From Chaetomium olivaceum (taxonomy: Eukaryota > Ascomycota > Sordariomycetes > Sordariales > Chaetomiaceae): 64,000 nt of DNA. The position numbers and the translations under genes are program-made. Under the pieces are notes generated by a model. That model had not been told where the DNA came from and did not search any database. It saw nothing but the letters and a program-made list of their open reading frames with translations. Below, in pieces: positions 9,935-20,596 of this stretch. Location: NCBI GenBank assembly GCA_039881045.1, contig JAYWVB010000031.1, forward strand, positions 62,001 through 126,000, read 5' to 3'. The stretch's first letter is position 1. Every line of letters begins with the position of its first letter.

Positions 9935-11994
9935 CGGTCTTTCCGTTTATTTTCAGCGATGTGTGAAGAGCTGAATATATTTTACTACCTCTGCTTAAAT
10001 CGAGGGCTCGGGAGAGATGAGTGCTTTATATCAAGCACTTCCTTTCTACCGTTGATGTCATGTCATCGATACTCCCTACCTGGCACTTTTTGTGGATTCC
10101 TTTCTATCAGCTCAAGACAATTTTCGTCTTATTCAAACACGAACTAGTGAACATGAACAGTAATTAGATACAGAGAAGGCCACCACCAACCATTACCCAC
10201 GCCACCAATCTCACTCGGTCTGACAAGCCCAGCCCGTCTCTAGTAGCACGGGCATGGCGCGTCCTCATACTCAAAGGTAATCGGAATCCACGTCCAAGCC
10301 GGACTGCTCACAAGCCCCCAAGCGAGCTTAGAGCTGTTGTAGGTGTAGCCGTTCATCCCCATCGGGTCAAAAGGACTGTAGTTACTCCAGGTCGGGACCT
10401 GCAGCGACATGCCGATGCGGTCGATGCCGGCCGCGTCCGTGACCTTGCACTGAACCTCCTCGAGCACGGGTCTGCGTCCCGCCCAAACGCCACATAGGGT
10501 CTGATGGTGGTAGAGCAACCGTCACGCCGGCGAGAAAAGCTTGTCTGTGGGTACCTCGCATACTGCCGCATCGGAGGAGGGCACTCAATTTCCATTCAGC
10601 GTAGCAAGCGGGCTGTGGGGCAGCAAGAAGTCTGCGATGAGGGGATGGCCTACCCGTGTCACTGACATCGCGAAATGCCCCAAGTAGGAGAAAAGACCTG
10701 AGTACCATGTCCTTGGCCCCAGCCCCTCTTGCTGGGCAGACCAGGCCGACTGCGCATCGGGCACATTGGCCCACCTGCCCCACTGGATCTGCCTTGGGAG
10801 AGTGACTGTTCCTAAGCTTGGGAACGCGGTGAGCAGAGCTGCGCGCTGGTCTAGATTCTCTTGCATGCGCCGGGTTCCTTTATTTCTGCGAGCTCGGGTA
10901 GGGGGATGGACGCCGTAGTTGCTTCCCCCTCCCAATATTAGGCGCCACCCTGCCCAAGAGAGCAATTCCCATGCCCGAGTCACTCATGCATGCTTGCGGC
11001 TGAGAGTTTGAAAGGCCACTGTCTCTAGCGTTCCGAGGGAACTAACAGCACGAAGAACCCCCAGACTTGGCGAGGAATCTTTCTCTTTCCCCAGTTCTCA
11101 GCCATCGGGGACCATCTGCACACACCTCATTCTCACTCAGGGAGATTCCGACAAAACAAACTATTTGCAGGTCACGTTGATGATTCTCCAAATCGGTGGC
11201 TCGTAACTTTTATGTAGGTTGTTTCTTCGTCGCATGGCGAAAGACCACGTCGGCATACAAAAAGCCCCAGTCGTTTCGTGTTCATCGTGTGATTTGCCGT
11301 CACCGACAGTCTTGGCCACACGCCTTGCATTCAGCCCCGGGTCCTTGGGATCGGAGGGCGAGCCAACCTCGGGGCTGAACGCGGGGTCCGGGTCCGGGAT
11401 GCTTCCTCCGCGCGGGATATCCCGCAACTTACGATCCGCCCAAACATTCGTGCTCGATGATCGATCCAGACTGATGGATTCGCAACTCCTAACTGAGTGG
11501 AAGCTTTTCGCCCTTGTGGACTCTGACCCGTTTCAAGCTCTCTGCAATCAACTTATATCTGCGATCCTAGGTCACAGGTGTCTCCGTGTGGTTCATGCTT
11601 GGAAATAGGGGATGACTGTGTGGTTCATGTTGGGATGCAGGGGGTGACCAGGCGCTATCCCAAGAATAGCCCTCGATGTGCTGGCCGTATGTAGCACCAA
11701 GGCTTTCAATGCATACCGCCGTAAGGCATCAAACTATCGACGGACTATTCCCTTCGGCTGATGCCCAGCCATGTGATGACACAACGCCCTGTGAGTTATT
11801 TGTTGGAATGCATTGACGCGAAGGGTCTGGAAGAACAGTGGAAAGTATCGATATTGTGCGACTCGAGAATAGGATAAAAATCCAGACATTGCAACATTGT
11901 CCACAGCCATTGCAACATTTCCCAAGTCCAAGTTCCAATACCATCTTCCCGACAGTCATTGCCAGCACACCAAAGGCGCTCAAAGAACATCGTG
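9935..11994. other. Region with no firmly supported gene
   Basis: Apart from the doubtful minus-strand frame at 10240-10518, nothing here resembles a conserved protein. The stretch just before the next gene (11.88-11.99 kb) is CA/CT-rich and reads as its 5' leader. Confidence 0.4.
10240..10518 (-). CDS. Possible C-terminal exon of an unrecognised protein
   Basis: A 92-residue minus-strand frame ends with a protein-like stretch (VLEEVQCKVTDAAGIDRIG, then PTWSNYSPFDPMGMNGY, ending CPCY) whose composition suggests real coding. The upstream minus strand up to about 10.98 kb has open frames (10585-10983) that could be earlier exons, but I could not find a convincing splice join or start. I do not recognise the family; it may be a gene remnant. 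Confidence 0.25.
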   Translation of the reverse strand: MLYHHQTLCGVWAGRRPVLEEVQCKVTDAAGIDRIGMSLQVPTWSNYSPFDPMGMNGYTYNSSKLAWGLVSSPAWTWIPITFEYEDAPCPCY

Positions 11995-13968
11995 ATGAAG
12001 TTGGCGCAAGCCGCGGCACTTTTTGCCGGATGTGGCCTCGCCTCGACTGCCACCGGATCTCTTAGATCACGAGGCGACACAAGTCTTTCCCGTCGATGGG
12101 ATTACGACGTCTGTCTCAACGACTGCACTCTTCGTGATGTCCCAATCCCGGACAAGGACAATTTCCAACTTCCCCTCGAGAACAACTGGTCGGAGCAATG
12201 CCCTCCCACGTTCATCGGTGCCTGGGATGCCCCAACGGCAGTGTCCAGAGTCTGCCTCGAGTTCAGTGGTCCTTTCGTCGTCTTCAACTTCGCCCCATTC
12301 CCAGGCCATGTTACCAAAACAGCCAAAGTCACTTGGAAGCTGGCGGGCAACGTGCTCGAAACGAGCCAGTGGTCCTTACCTCCCCCGACGGCCACAGTCG
12401 AGTGCGAGGCCGCACCCAGCGGCGGCAGCTTCGTCTGCAAGGTTCCCTTTGCTGAGATCCTGCAAAAGCCCAGCTCGACCAGCACCAAGGATCTGCTCGC
12501 CGGCATGTGCCCCAACGGCGACAGAGAGGGCCTCGGCTTCTACCTGGCCTTCTCAGGCACCGTCTCGGCTGCAGGGTCCGACGAAGAGATCCCCTTCAAG
12601 CAACAGTATCCTTGCAAGCCGGGCGCGAGGACCACCGACCGCAAGTGCACCCAGTGGGACACCACCTACGACTACTTCTCCATCTCGTACCGGTGCAGCA
12701 ATTGCCGTGTCGATGCCTGCACGCCGACCACGTGCACCTCTGGCACTGCTTGCAGCGGGGAATGCCGGGACTTGACTTCTGACAACGATAACTGTGGGGC
12801 TTGTGGGAATGCAGTATGTACTTTTGACCTTTTTTCTTTTTTCTTTTTTCTTTTTTTTTTTTTCCTTTCTGCTTTTATGGAGCTTTATCTCCAACCCCAG
12901 GGGATTTCAGATCCCCTCATGTGTCCATTCAACGAGCCTGACTAACACCACCTATTGTAGTGCGTATCCGGCACCACCTGCCAATCCGGCGCCTGTGCCG
13001 CCGTCCCCGCCAACTGCACGAACTACGCAGCATCGTGCTCCGATGTGATGAACGGCATATTGGCAGGGAACTCAATCGCCAGTCCGCAGTTGGTGGATTA
13101 TCGCTTCCAGAGCGCCATCCTGGGAATCACGTCCCCAAGCGATTTCGTGGCGGCACTGGGCTCTGACCCGTGCCAGAGATACACTGATCCTACAGAGAAC
13201 CAGTTCTGTCTGGACTTGTTGGCAAATTCGCAATTTGTGAGCCAGTTGACCGACATCACACACGACTTGTTGAGTTCCTTCGAGACCTGCGCCTCGGACT
13301 TTGCGGCGGGTGCACCAGATTACCAGGTCATTGTCAACGATAACACGACCTGCCAGGGACACAACAGTGTCAGAAGGCATGAGGAACGAGCATTCGGTGA
13401 CGTAGTGGACTTCGACCTGCCGGAGATAAGGACCATGCTGGAAGGCATCACGCTAGGGCCCGAAAAAGCGCCGGCTCCTTCGTTGACACGGCAGCAGAGC
13501 AGCACCTGCAGCCGGACCGGAGACTGCTTCGAGAGATGCCCGGATTGCAGAGACCAACAGACATACTGCGGCACCACCGCGACCGTCCTCACCACAACGG
13601 TGTGTGCTGGCGTAGCTGCCGTCGTCAACGCCGGTGTGGCGGTGTTGGCCGGCGGTGCGTGCGGAACGGCGTGCGCCCCGGCAGGTCCGGCCGCGGTGGC
13701 GTGCGCCGCATTCTGTGCGAGGGCGGCGGGCGGCTTGTCCGCCGTGGCCGTCGGCGGAGTGTGCGCCGTCACGAGAGCCGCCATCTGTGACCCGCTCACG
13801 CAGCGGTGCGCAAACTGCAACTCGGCAAACGGAGGAATCTGTGACGCAAGCAGCTCGCAGTGCTGTGCTGGCGAGACAGGCACCCAGTGTGGTGTGGGTT
13901 GCTGCTGCTGCCCGAGGTGCCAGGCTCCCGGTGGCATTAACTGCGTGTGCACAGCAGCCCCCTGCTAA
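11995..13968 (+). CDS. Secreted Cys-rich protein with EGF/Stig1-like and Ala/Gly-rich hydrophobic segments
   Basis: Two exons, 11995-12813 and 12961-13968, with a phase-0 GTATGT...TAG intron of 147 bp, give 608 residues. A signal peptide is evident (MKLAQAAALFAGCGLASTATG). Residues about 30-255 form a unique globular region. At about 255-290 there is a short Cys-rich module (CTSGTACSGEC, NCGACGNA then CVSGTTCQSGAC after the splice), resembling EGF or Stig1 spacing and spanning the intron. The C-terminal third is highly Cys-rich and contains an Ala/Gly/Val hydrophobic stretch (about 490-550: VCAGVAAVVNAGVAVLAGG) before a terminal Cys cluster with CCCC. The splice is strongly supported because it restores the Cys module. 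Family and function are unknown; an extracellular or wall-associated role is inferred. Confidence 0.8.
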
Positions 13969-14521
13969 GTCGTGGATGTCGTGGGGTGCATTGTCTGCTC
14001 AGGGGATGATTGTAGTCAGGTTACCGACTATATATACAGTAGATAGTGGGCCTAGTAAGGTAGCAGGCTATCGTCAATGCTAAGATAGTGCCTTTTACCG
14101 TTGTGATCGCAAGGTATCTTAACGTTCATTGGCGTGCACCAGAATGCCTACAATCGAGCGGCTTCAGTCGCTCCAAGGCGATTCCGCTTTGGAATCATAT
14201 GCTGACAAGCTCCCCAGCATACCAAATGTTGGAACAATTACCCCTGTGTGCCCTGTGTGACGATGTGTTGCATTCAAGAGTCAACTGCAAATCACCATAA
14301 GGCCTCACACTCTGTAAGTGTGTGGGCCCCGTCGTGGGTTTAGTATCGCGACCGATCTCACCACACCCAACCGCCGCACCAGGCCACTTACAACGATCAA
14401 AGTTCTCCCTCACCATGTCCTTGGTGACACACTTAGTATACTATCATCAGGTATTAAGTAGTTAAGTTATAAAGTACTTCAACTTTCAATACATACTAAT
14501 AAAGCAAATGAATATAATAAC
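13969..14521. other. Intergenic, AT-rich toward the transposon
   Basis: No gene seen. The last 150 bases before the transposon are very AT-rich (TAAGTAGTTAAGTTATAAAG-like), a common landing site for TA-targeting elements. Confidence 0.5.
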
Positions 14522-14523
14522 TA

Positions 14524-14570
14524 ACGTACTTGCATAACGAAGCGCCCACCATAACGAAGCGCCCACTTTT
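14524..14570 (+). repeat. Left terminal inverted repeat
   Basis: 47 bp: ACGTACTTG, then two tandem copies of CATAACGAAGCGCCCAC, then TTTT. It is the exact reverse complement of 16338-16384. The internal duplication gives two equal candidate transposase-binding sites per end. Confidence 0.95.
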
Positions 14571-14630
14571 CCCGGACCTCAACCACTTTGTGTAAGTCAA
14601 TTCAGCCACAACAACTCAAATCAATTAAAA

Positions 14631-16286
14631 CTACTCGGAGTCACTGTCTTCAGACATCTCGCAAACTACTTGACATGTCCGCGCATTGTGGCCGGGCTTC
14701 TTGCAGTTGCTGCAGAGCCGAATGCGTGGCCCACCCACTGTTATACAACCACTACTCCCTGACGTTTCCTCGCAGTCCTTATCACCAAGTCCCCGGTCAG
14801 CCATCAAACCCTTTGCCTCTTGTAAACTAAGTGATCCTCCTTCCTGCAGACGCGTTTTCTTTGTCCTACGGCGCTTGCTTAGTCGCTCATTTGCTGTACG
14901 AAGTTCCTGGGCCTCAGCTCGGAGTAACACCATTTCATGTGCCAATTTTGAGATGCTCTTGGCCTGCAAGTCGATGATGTCGAAAATGTGAGTCGGAGAG
15001 CTACCTTGATGGTTCTCGATCTTCCGCTTGAGAGTGATGGAGCTCTTGGTCGCGTCGTACGCATTGGATGGGGTCTTCAGGGCCCAAGTCGAGGCTGTTC
15101 CGGGACGCGAGTTTGGAGGAGATGGGGTAAGTGGCTTAGGGTCGAGGCAAGAAACTACCAATTCAGGGTCAAAAGGAACAAGGCCAGTTGCTCTAAAGCC
15201 CGCTCGTATGTTGTTCGCTGTGATTGAAGCGTGAAATGCCTCGACAAACGCGTCGAAGAAGTCCTCCTTCGTAATGTGGGTGATCTGCATCCGCATCATC
15301 TGCTCAATCCGCTTGCCGTACGAGGCCTTGAGCGGACTAAAACACCCAACATCAAGAGGCTGGAGAAAGTGGGAAGAATGGGGAGGCATGCAAAGTGTAA
15401 CAATGTTGTTGGCCTTGCAGAAATCTTCGAAGTCGACCGAGTGGTGGCTTTCGTGGCCGTCAAGGATGAGCAGTCGATGTACCCCTCTCGTACGGCGTTT
15501 GGTAGCCTCGTCGAAATGTTTTAGCCAATCGAGGCCAATCTCATTTGTTGTCCAGCCATTCTCGCTTGTATGGACTCTCCATTCGGGCTGGAACCGGCTG
15601 TCCTGGTACCAAGGGAGGAGGTGGTTTTTCCCCTTGACGACAAAGTACGGCGGCACGACCCAGCCATCCGCACACACAGCTTGGATCACCGTAACCCACT
15701 CTCGATTGCCAGGCTGCTTTGTGCGAGGCCGTCCACGTCGCTCGGAGCTCGTCACGACCTTTGCACTCGAAAGTATGCCCATCTGGAACCCAGTCTCGTC
15801 GAAGTTGTAGATGTCCCCCTCTTGGATCGCGTATTTATCGATTACGTTGCGTACGAGCCGAAACCACGCGTTTACTACGTCGGGATCTTCGCATTGGGCT
15901 CTCTTGTAATCGATTCGGCGTCGGAAACGCGTCGTAACCTTGGAATGTCGCTTTACGAAACCGTTTGCCCATCGGGGTCCGACGCCCGACGCGCCGCGTG
16001 CGGCCCGAAGGCGATCGGCCATTTCTCGAAGGTCCGAGAGCTGGGGCTGAAATCCTCGCGCATCAAGGTCGAGTACTCTCTCAAGAAGGACTTGCTCTTC
16101 AAAGTCAGTCAGTTTTCGAAGGTTGGCTGGTATTTCGCGTCGTGGTTGCTTTCCGGCGCGTCGGTCGCGGAGCGAGCTTCGTGAGACCTCGTAGATCGCA
16201 GAAGCTTTTCGGACAGAAAGTTTAGGGTCTTTCTTGAGAGCTTCAAGCGCAAGGATCATACGAGTTTCTTTTGGAAGAGATTCCAT
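14631..16286 (-). CDS. Pogo-family DDE transposase with C-terminal CCHC knuckle
   Basis: 551 residues starting MESLPKETRMILALEALKK. Order of parts: an N-terminal psq-like helix-turn-helix (about 1-60, LSVRKASAIYEVSRSSLRDR) and a CENP-B-type second DNA-binding domain (about 62-130). The DDE_1 catalytic core follows, with its first Asp in YNFDETGFQMG, its second in LLILDGHESHHS and its third in SHFLQPLDVGCF, 36 residues after the second as in pogo DDxD enzymes. A Lys/Arg-rich helix (SKRRRTKKTRLQ) follows, then a zinc knuckle CSNCKKPGHNARTC near residue 525. The zinc knuckle is known from several fungal Fot-like transposases. No stops or frameshifts are seen, so the gene appears functional. It lies wholly between the inverted repeats. 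Confidence 0.95.
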   Translation of the reverse strand: MESLPKETRMILALEALKKDPKLSVRKASAIYEVSRSSLRDRRAGKQPRREIPANLRKLTDFEEQVLLERVLDLDARGFQPQLSDLREMADRLRAARGASGVGPRWANGFVKRHSKVTTRFRRRIDYKRAQCEDPDVVNAWFRLVRNVIDKYAIQEGDIYNFDETGFQMGILSSAKVVTSSERRGRPRTKQPGNREWVTVIQAVCADGWVVPPYFVVKGKNHLLPWYQDSRFQPEWRVHTSENGWTTNEIGLDWLKHFDEATKRRTRGVHRLLILDGHESHHSVDFEDFCKANNIVTLCMPPHSSHFLQPLDVGCFSPLKASYGKRIEQMMRMQITHITKEDFFDAFVEAFHASITANNIRAGFRATGLVPFDPELVVSCLDPKPLTPSPPNSRPGTASTWALKTPSNAYDATKSSITLKRKIENHQGSSPTHIFDIIDLQAKSISKLAHEMVLLRAEAQELRTANERLSKRRRTKKTRLQEGGSLSLQEAKGLMADRGLGDKDCEETSGSSGCITVGGPRIRLCSNCKKPGHNARTCQVVCEMSEDSDSE

Positions 16287-16337
16287 TTTGTTGTGTGGAG
16301 AAAAGTGAGGATAGAGTTGGAAGGTTGTTAGGTGTAA

Positions 16338-16384
16338 AAAAGTGGGCGCTTCGTTATGGTGGGCGCTTCGTTATGCAAGTACGT
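16338..16384 (-). repeat. Right terminal inverted repeat
   Basis: Exact 47-bp inverted copy of 14524-14570, followed by the TA target duplication at 16385-16386. Confidence 0.95.
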
Positions 16385-16386
16385 TA

Positions 16387-17138
16387 TATTTTATAGGTAA
16401 GGAAGATCTGTTATGAGAGGTCTGGCGGGTTAAAGTCATTTAAGTAGGGATTTACTTGAGTCGACTTGAGTAGATATAAACAAGTTAAATCTGGTTAAAT
16501 CTGGGCCAAATCAGATCAAATCAAATCTGCTCTTGAATTTGGCTTGCTTGATTTGTGGCGAGCCTTGGACCGGGGCCACTTCCGTAACAACTACAATTGA
16601 ACGGCGCCGGCGACGGAGGCCGGGAGGTATCGCCCATTCTACTCCGTCCATACCCATCGAGTCCACGGTCCTCGAGAACGCGTCCCGCGCATTCGCGACG
16701 ATGGAATACATTATCGGCGCAAGGATCCCGTCCCCTGTTCGGGATGTGAACCAACTGCGTTCGGCCCAGGAAGCTCGGTACTAGGCTCGCTCGCTTATAC
16801 CGTCGTAGCGCTCCTCCCTCTAGTCGAGAGCCCAAGACTGTCGTCTGAGTCATGATTTGTGCGCTAGACAAGAGAAGAGATGCGTTTATCAACTTCACTG
16901 GTCAATCAAGCTGATTTGAGCCATTCTGTCTCTTGTGACGCATCATTAATACCCATGTTCCCAAAGCCGTACTCTCCCACGCCAATAAACAAAAGCCGGC
17001 CATGCCTAAGTAACCGTCCATCCGTTTTAATATCAACTTGAAGGTATCAGCCGCAACGCAGCTCCAGAAACAAAGGAATCCAGAAGCCCTACCCAAGATC
17101 ATGTACGCCCGCTTGTCATAACCCACTTCGCTCCCCAC
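16387..17138. other. Non-coding, repeat-containing
   Basis: The first 150 bases are AT-rich with short near-repeats (AAATCTGGTTAAATCTGGG-like, then repeated AATCA units). From about 16575 to 16800 lies a diverged copy of a sequence also found near 19.0-19.2 kb. The remainder up to the end of the minus-strand membrane-protein gene should hold its 3' UTR. No gene seen. Confidence 0.45.
16575..16800 (+). repeat. Diverged direct repeat, copy A
   Basis: Shares several blocks in the same order and orientation with 19000-19220: CGCCGGCGACGG, CCATTCTACT, CGCGCATTCGCG and AGGATCCCGT. It may be a relic of a mobile element or of a local duplication; coding potential is not seen. Confidence 0.65.
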
Positions 17139-18147
17139 CTATGAACACTTCGTTGACATCCTGTCAGTCGTGTCCTTGTTCCAAGCCCCCTGCCAGATGT
17201 GGACCCGCTTGAACGATATATTGTACGTGGTAGCCTTCTGCCTCGTGGGCTGGCATCTCCAACCAGTATCATCCGTTTCGCTGGCGCAAAAGGTGACGCA
17301 GGCATCTAGGCCGTTAGGGATCCAAATCCAGCTTGTGGCGTCGAACCCCAAATCGTAAAAGCCCGTTTCCCAGAAGATGGGGGACGCTTTGCCCTCAAAA
17401 TTATTCTTCTCATAGGCTTGCAACGCGTACCCCTCGTAGGTCTCATCTGTTTGGTTGCTGAGGAATGAGATGGACGGCGTGGGCAGGCTGGGGCCGCTGG
17501 AGGTTGTCGAGGATGGTGTGGGAGTTGTGGTGATGGCGGTGGTGCCGGTTGCGCTGTTGGTCATGTCAGCTAAGCTCGCACCAAGACTGAGACTGCCTGT
17601 TGAACACTCACCTGCTCGATGACGCCGAGCTCGTTTCGGCTGGTTCGGCGCCGTCTGACGACCCCTGCCTCGCGGCTATCGACCCACCTACGGCGCCGCC
17701 CACCACCGCTCCCACGACCACGAGCCCGATAATCACGGCAATAATGATGAAGAGGCGCTTGCGGAGGCCGCAGATTCGCTTCTCGGGCTCGGCCGGCTCG
17801 CTGCCGACCTGTGTCTGCTGGTCGTCCCAAGGAGGGAACGATTGCCACGGCACCGAGCTGTTGGGACTCATCATGCTGACCGAGTGTTCGGCGTCGGTCC
17901 ATGGTTGTTGGTTTTGGTATCCGGGCGAGTGCATCCCTGGCGTCTGCGGTTCATATGGAAACTTTGGCGCCGGATCGTATTCCACCGGAATCTTGTCTCT
18001 CTCTATGTACCCTTGCTGGGTGACTTCCGGTGATGAATCGGGCACCACTTCTGGCAGCGGCGTTGAACTCGCCATTGGCGGCTGCTGAATCACCTCCGGG
18101 AGGTTCTCGTCGCCATGGTACCCCCCCATCTTGGACGGCACCCCCAT
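17139..18147 (-). CDS. Single-pass membrane protein with Pro-rich cytoplasmic tail and small extracellular domain
   Basis: Two exons on the minus strand, 18147-17612 and 17553-17139, with a 58-bp GTGAGT...CAG intron in phase 2, give 316 residues. The N-terminal ~120 residues are Pro/Gln-rich and have no signal peptide. A basic patch (KRICGLRKR) precedes one transmembrane helix (LFIIIAVIIGLVVVGAVVGG, about 130-150), then Ser/Thr-rich linker. The C-terminal ~110 residues contain AYEKNNFEGKASP and a Trp-rich patch (TSWIWIPN) with three Cys, loosely resembling one beta/gamma-crystallin-like motif. This tail-TM-ectodomain plan is common among uncharacterised ascomycete proteins. The acceptor was chosen because the nearer TTAG acceptor would create a stop. 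Function unknown; possibly a cell-surface sensor. Confidence 0.75.
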
Positions 18148-19908
18148 TTCGCGTAGCGTTAAAACGCTTTCTCAAATCGACCTTGTTCAATGTTGTCTGG
18201 GGTCTCAGTGCCAACTGTATTCAGATCCGGAAGATGTGGGTTGTGGCGTCCGATAGAGATCGCACTTAGGCGCAAATAGTCTTGGCTGGCGTTCGATCTC
18301 CCGCGAGTTGGGGAATCCCAACGTTTTGAGCGCTGTTGATTTGATATGGAGGCTTCGTCTGGGTCTTGGGGCGGCTGGAAAGCGCCAGTTTCCGCCCTCG
18401 CACAGCAGCACTTTTTGTGGCGGGTCGGGAAGGGCGATGACCCGGGCTGCGCACCTCTTTTCGTGGCAGGGTTGCAGTTGCAACCCCCTTCGCTTGAGCA
18501 TACAATCACCAGCTCGCGCTCTCATTTGTCCTCTCACGGAGCGCGAAGAGGGGCCGCACCAATTCCGACCCTCCACTCAATCTGCCATTTCCTTGCGCTG
18601 CAACCAGTGCCGTTCAGCTTCGAGCCCGCCTCTTGCCAGCGCAAGAATGCGGTTGCGATGCTGACATGCACATCAGCCAAATATATTCAACCAAAGCCGT
18701 CCTTAAGGCTGAAAATCCTCTGCGGCGTCAATCTGCCGGGAGAACCCCGTCGCAACGCATACCAGGGACGAGGGTGGACAATTGCCCGCCCTGCGTCGCC
18801 TGGTGGTCCCAAGGGTCCGTGCTGGGAACCTGGAACTTTGGTGTCGCATCGACGCCATTGACGCATCGCCGGAGCGCCGATCTTTGAGGTGTGAGAGGTG
18901 GAGAACGATGCCGGCAACACACGGCAGCTGAAAGCCACAACCGATGCTCGAGTGGAGCCTTCCCCGCGTCGTCCATCGTCCGTGATGGCCGAGTTCCCGG
19001 GCCGCCTCCGTAACGACTTCAAACCACGCCGGCGACGGGGCCCGGAACGCGTCGTCCATTCTACTTTGTTCACACCTGTAGAGTCTTCCGGAACGCCTCC
19101 CGCGCATTCGCGTTGGAAATGCATTTTTTGGCGCTAGGATCCCGTTCCCTATTCGGTGCATACAAGGCAGAATTGGCGCCGTTCGCTCCGGGCCGTCGTC
19201 GAGGACCCGTGGTGCGGGCTCGCTCACCCTGTCGGCGCCTCCCTCCTCCCTCCTCCCTTCTTCCCCCGGTCCCAGAATCACCTTTCTTCCTTTCGTCATC
19301 ATTCTTCCTATTTCTGACCCACCTCTTTGCTCCAGCTCATAATGACGGCACAACAGTAAGATAGTTACGCTTCTCTGGAATGGACCAGGAAAGTATCAAT
19401 GCGCTCCTCCAGGAGTAATTGGTTAGTGCTACAGAGGAGGAGTATAATGACGAGGCCTTCGTTGCTAAAGGTATGTAAACGGAGCGTATTAGAGTACGGA
19501 CTGCTTAGGTAGACAGAGGATGTCTTTATCTCCCTTCCCCAAGGTTTCCCCAATATAATCCAAATCTTGACATGACGCCTAGGACAATGTACTGATGTGT
19601 TACTTATTTCATTATGTGATAAAGTTTCTGTGGGCTTACCAACAAGAAAGGGGGTGAAATTGATACCTATAGTACTCCCTAGACGTATATAACCACTCTC
19701 GAGCCTGAACTGGTGCTAACTAAGTGAAGCTGTGGTAATGTCGACCCTTGCAGCTTCTGGGTAAACTTCGCTGGGTACCCATCGGCCCTAAGGGTTCAGG
19801 CGCCAGTCCAGACCTTTCTGCACACGTATGTGGTCAACTCCGTCAAGGAAGGTATTGTACTAGGGCCGGAGGAGAGCGTTATGGTCTGCACACTCAGTTC
19901 CGCCTACA
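18148..19908. other. Upstream region of the membrane-protein gene and degenerate DNA
   Basis: 18.15-18.9 kb is GC-rich with only shadow frames and probably contains the promoter and 5' leader of the minus-strand gene. The second copy of the direct repeat lies at about 19.0-19.22 kb. From 19.36 kb the sequence becomes AT-rich and degenerate, with no recognisable gene until the ankyrin fragments. Confidence 0.45.
19000..19220 (+). repeat. Diverged direct repeat, copy B
   Basis: Ordered blocks shared with 16575-16800: CCTCCGTAAC-like start, CGCCGGCGACGG, CCATTCTACT, CGCGCATTCGCG, AGGATCCCGT and GGCTCGCTC. The two copies bracket the membrane-protein gene in the same orientation. Confidence 0.65.
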
Positions 19909-20085
19909 GCGCCATTGAGGTCTGGCGGAGGCTCATCGCATCCAGCATCTGGACGACTTGCTTGTGGCCTTTAAAGGAAGCAAGCAGCCTGGAGAGGGTT
20001 GCCATACTCGCCGCCCTGCGGAGGCCACGGGGAGATTGTCCAGATGCTAGTGGAGAAGGGTGCAGACGTCAATCAGTCTGGCTGG
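19909..20085. pseudogene. Two ankyrin-repeat fragments in opposite orientation
   Basis: On the minus strand, 20021 down to about 19909 reads GGEYGNPLQAASFKGHKQVV then QML, the typical start of a fungal ankyrin unit. On the plus strand, 20022-20080 reads GGHGEIVQMLVEKGADVN, also an ankyrin unit. Neither is part of a longer open frame. They look like pieces of one or more NLR/ankyrin genes brought together by rearrangement. Confidence 0.6.
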
Positions 20086-20596
20086 GATCCATGCGCAGAG
20101 CACGGCGGGGTACTGTGGGACGGAGAATCAGGGCACCACCGGGAAGAGGCATCGTCCAGCGAGACAGAAGAGCAACATGATCACGATACACAAGGACAAA
20201 CCAGCTTCGACTTCAAGGAGGTCGAGATACCCACCAGCGGACGACGCAAAGATCCTTCGGCTGGTGGAGGGGTGGAGAGGAAATATGGGAGCCCTACGAG
20301 AATATGGCGGAGACACAGGCGCTTGACGAGTATGAGCGTCTTCATGAGGGGGTTACTGTAAATACTGTCTGAGACTTTACCTCGGCTACCTAATAGTTTC
20401 TTCCTACGCTGGCCTGGCATTTGCTCCTTTTATGAGGCGTGAACCTTCTCGATCATCTCAGGATCTTGTCTTCAACTAGGTGGGTAGTGTGAACAAGACT
20501 GTTAAGATCAACGTAACTAGTATCTGGGTGTTTAATGATGACGCTGGTCCCTGTTGTCGCTAGATAGGCCTGAGCGAGCCCTTCATCCAAATATAC
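20086..20596. other. Degenerate DNA
   Basis: No gene recognised. It is probably a continuation of the decayed ankyrin region. Confidence 0.4.

Larger units (their letters stand above)
14524..16384 (-). mobile_element. Complete pogo/Fot-type DNA transposon (1,861 bp)
   Basis: The element is bounded by perfect 47-bp terminal inverted repeats (14524-14570 and 16338-16384) and flanked by TA on both sides (14522-14523 and 16385-16386), the target duplication of the Tc1/mariner-pogo superfamily. Both ends carry ACGTACTTG followed by two tandem copies of a 17-bp motif. The single minus-strand gene inside is uninterrupted. With identical ends, exact TA flanks and an open transposase, this looks like a recent and potentially autonomous insertion. 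Confidence 0.93.
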
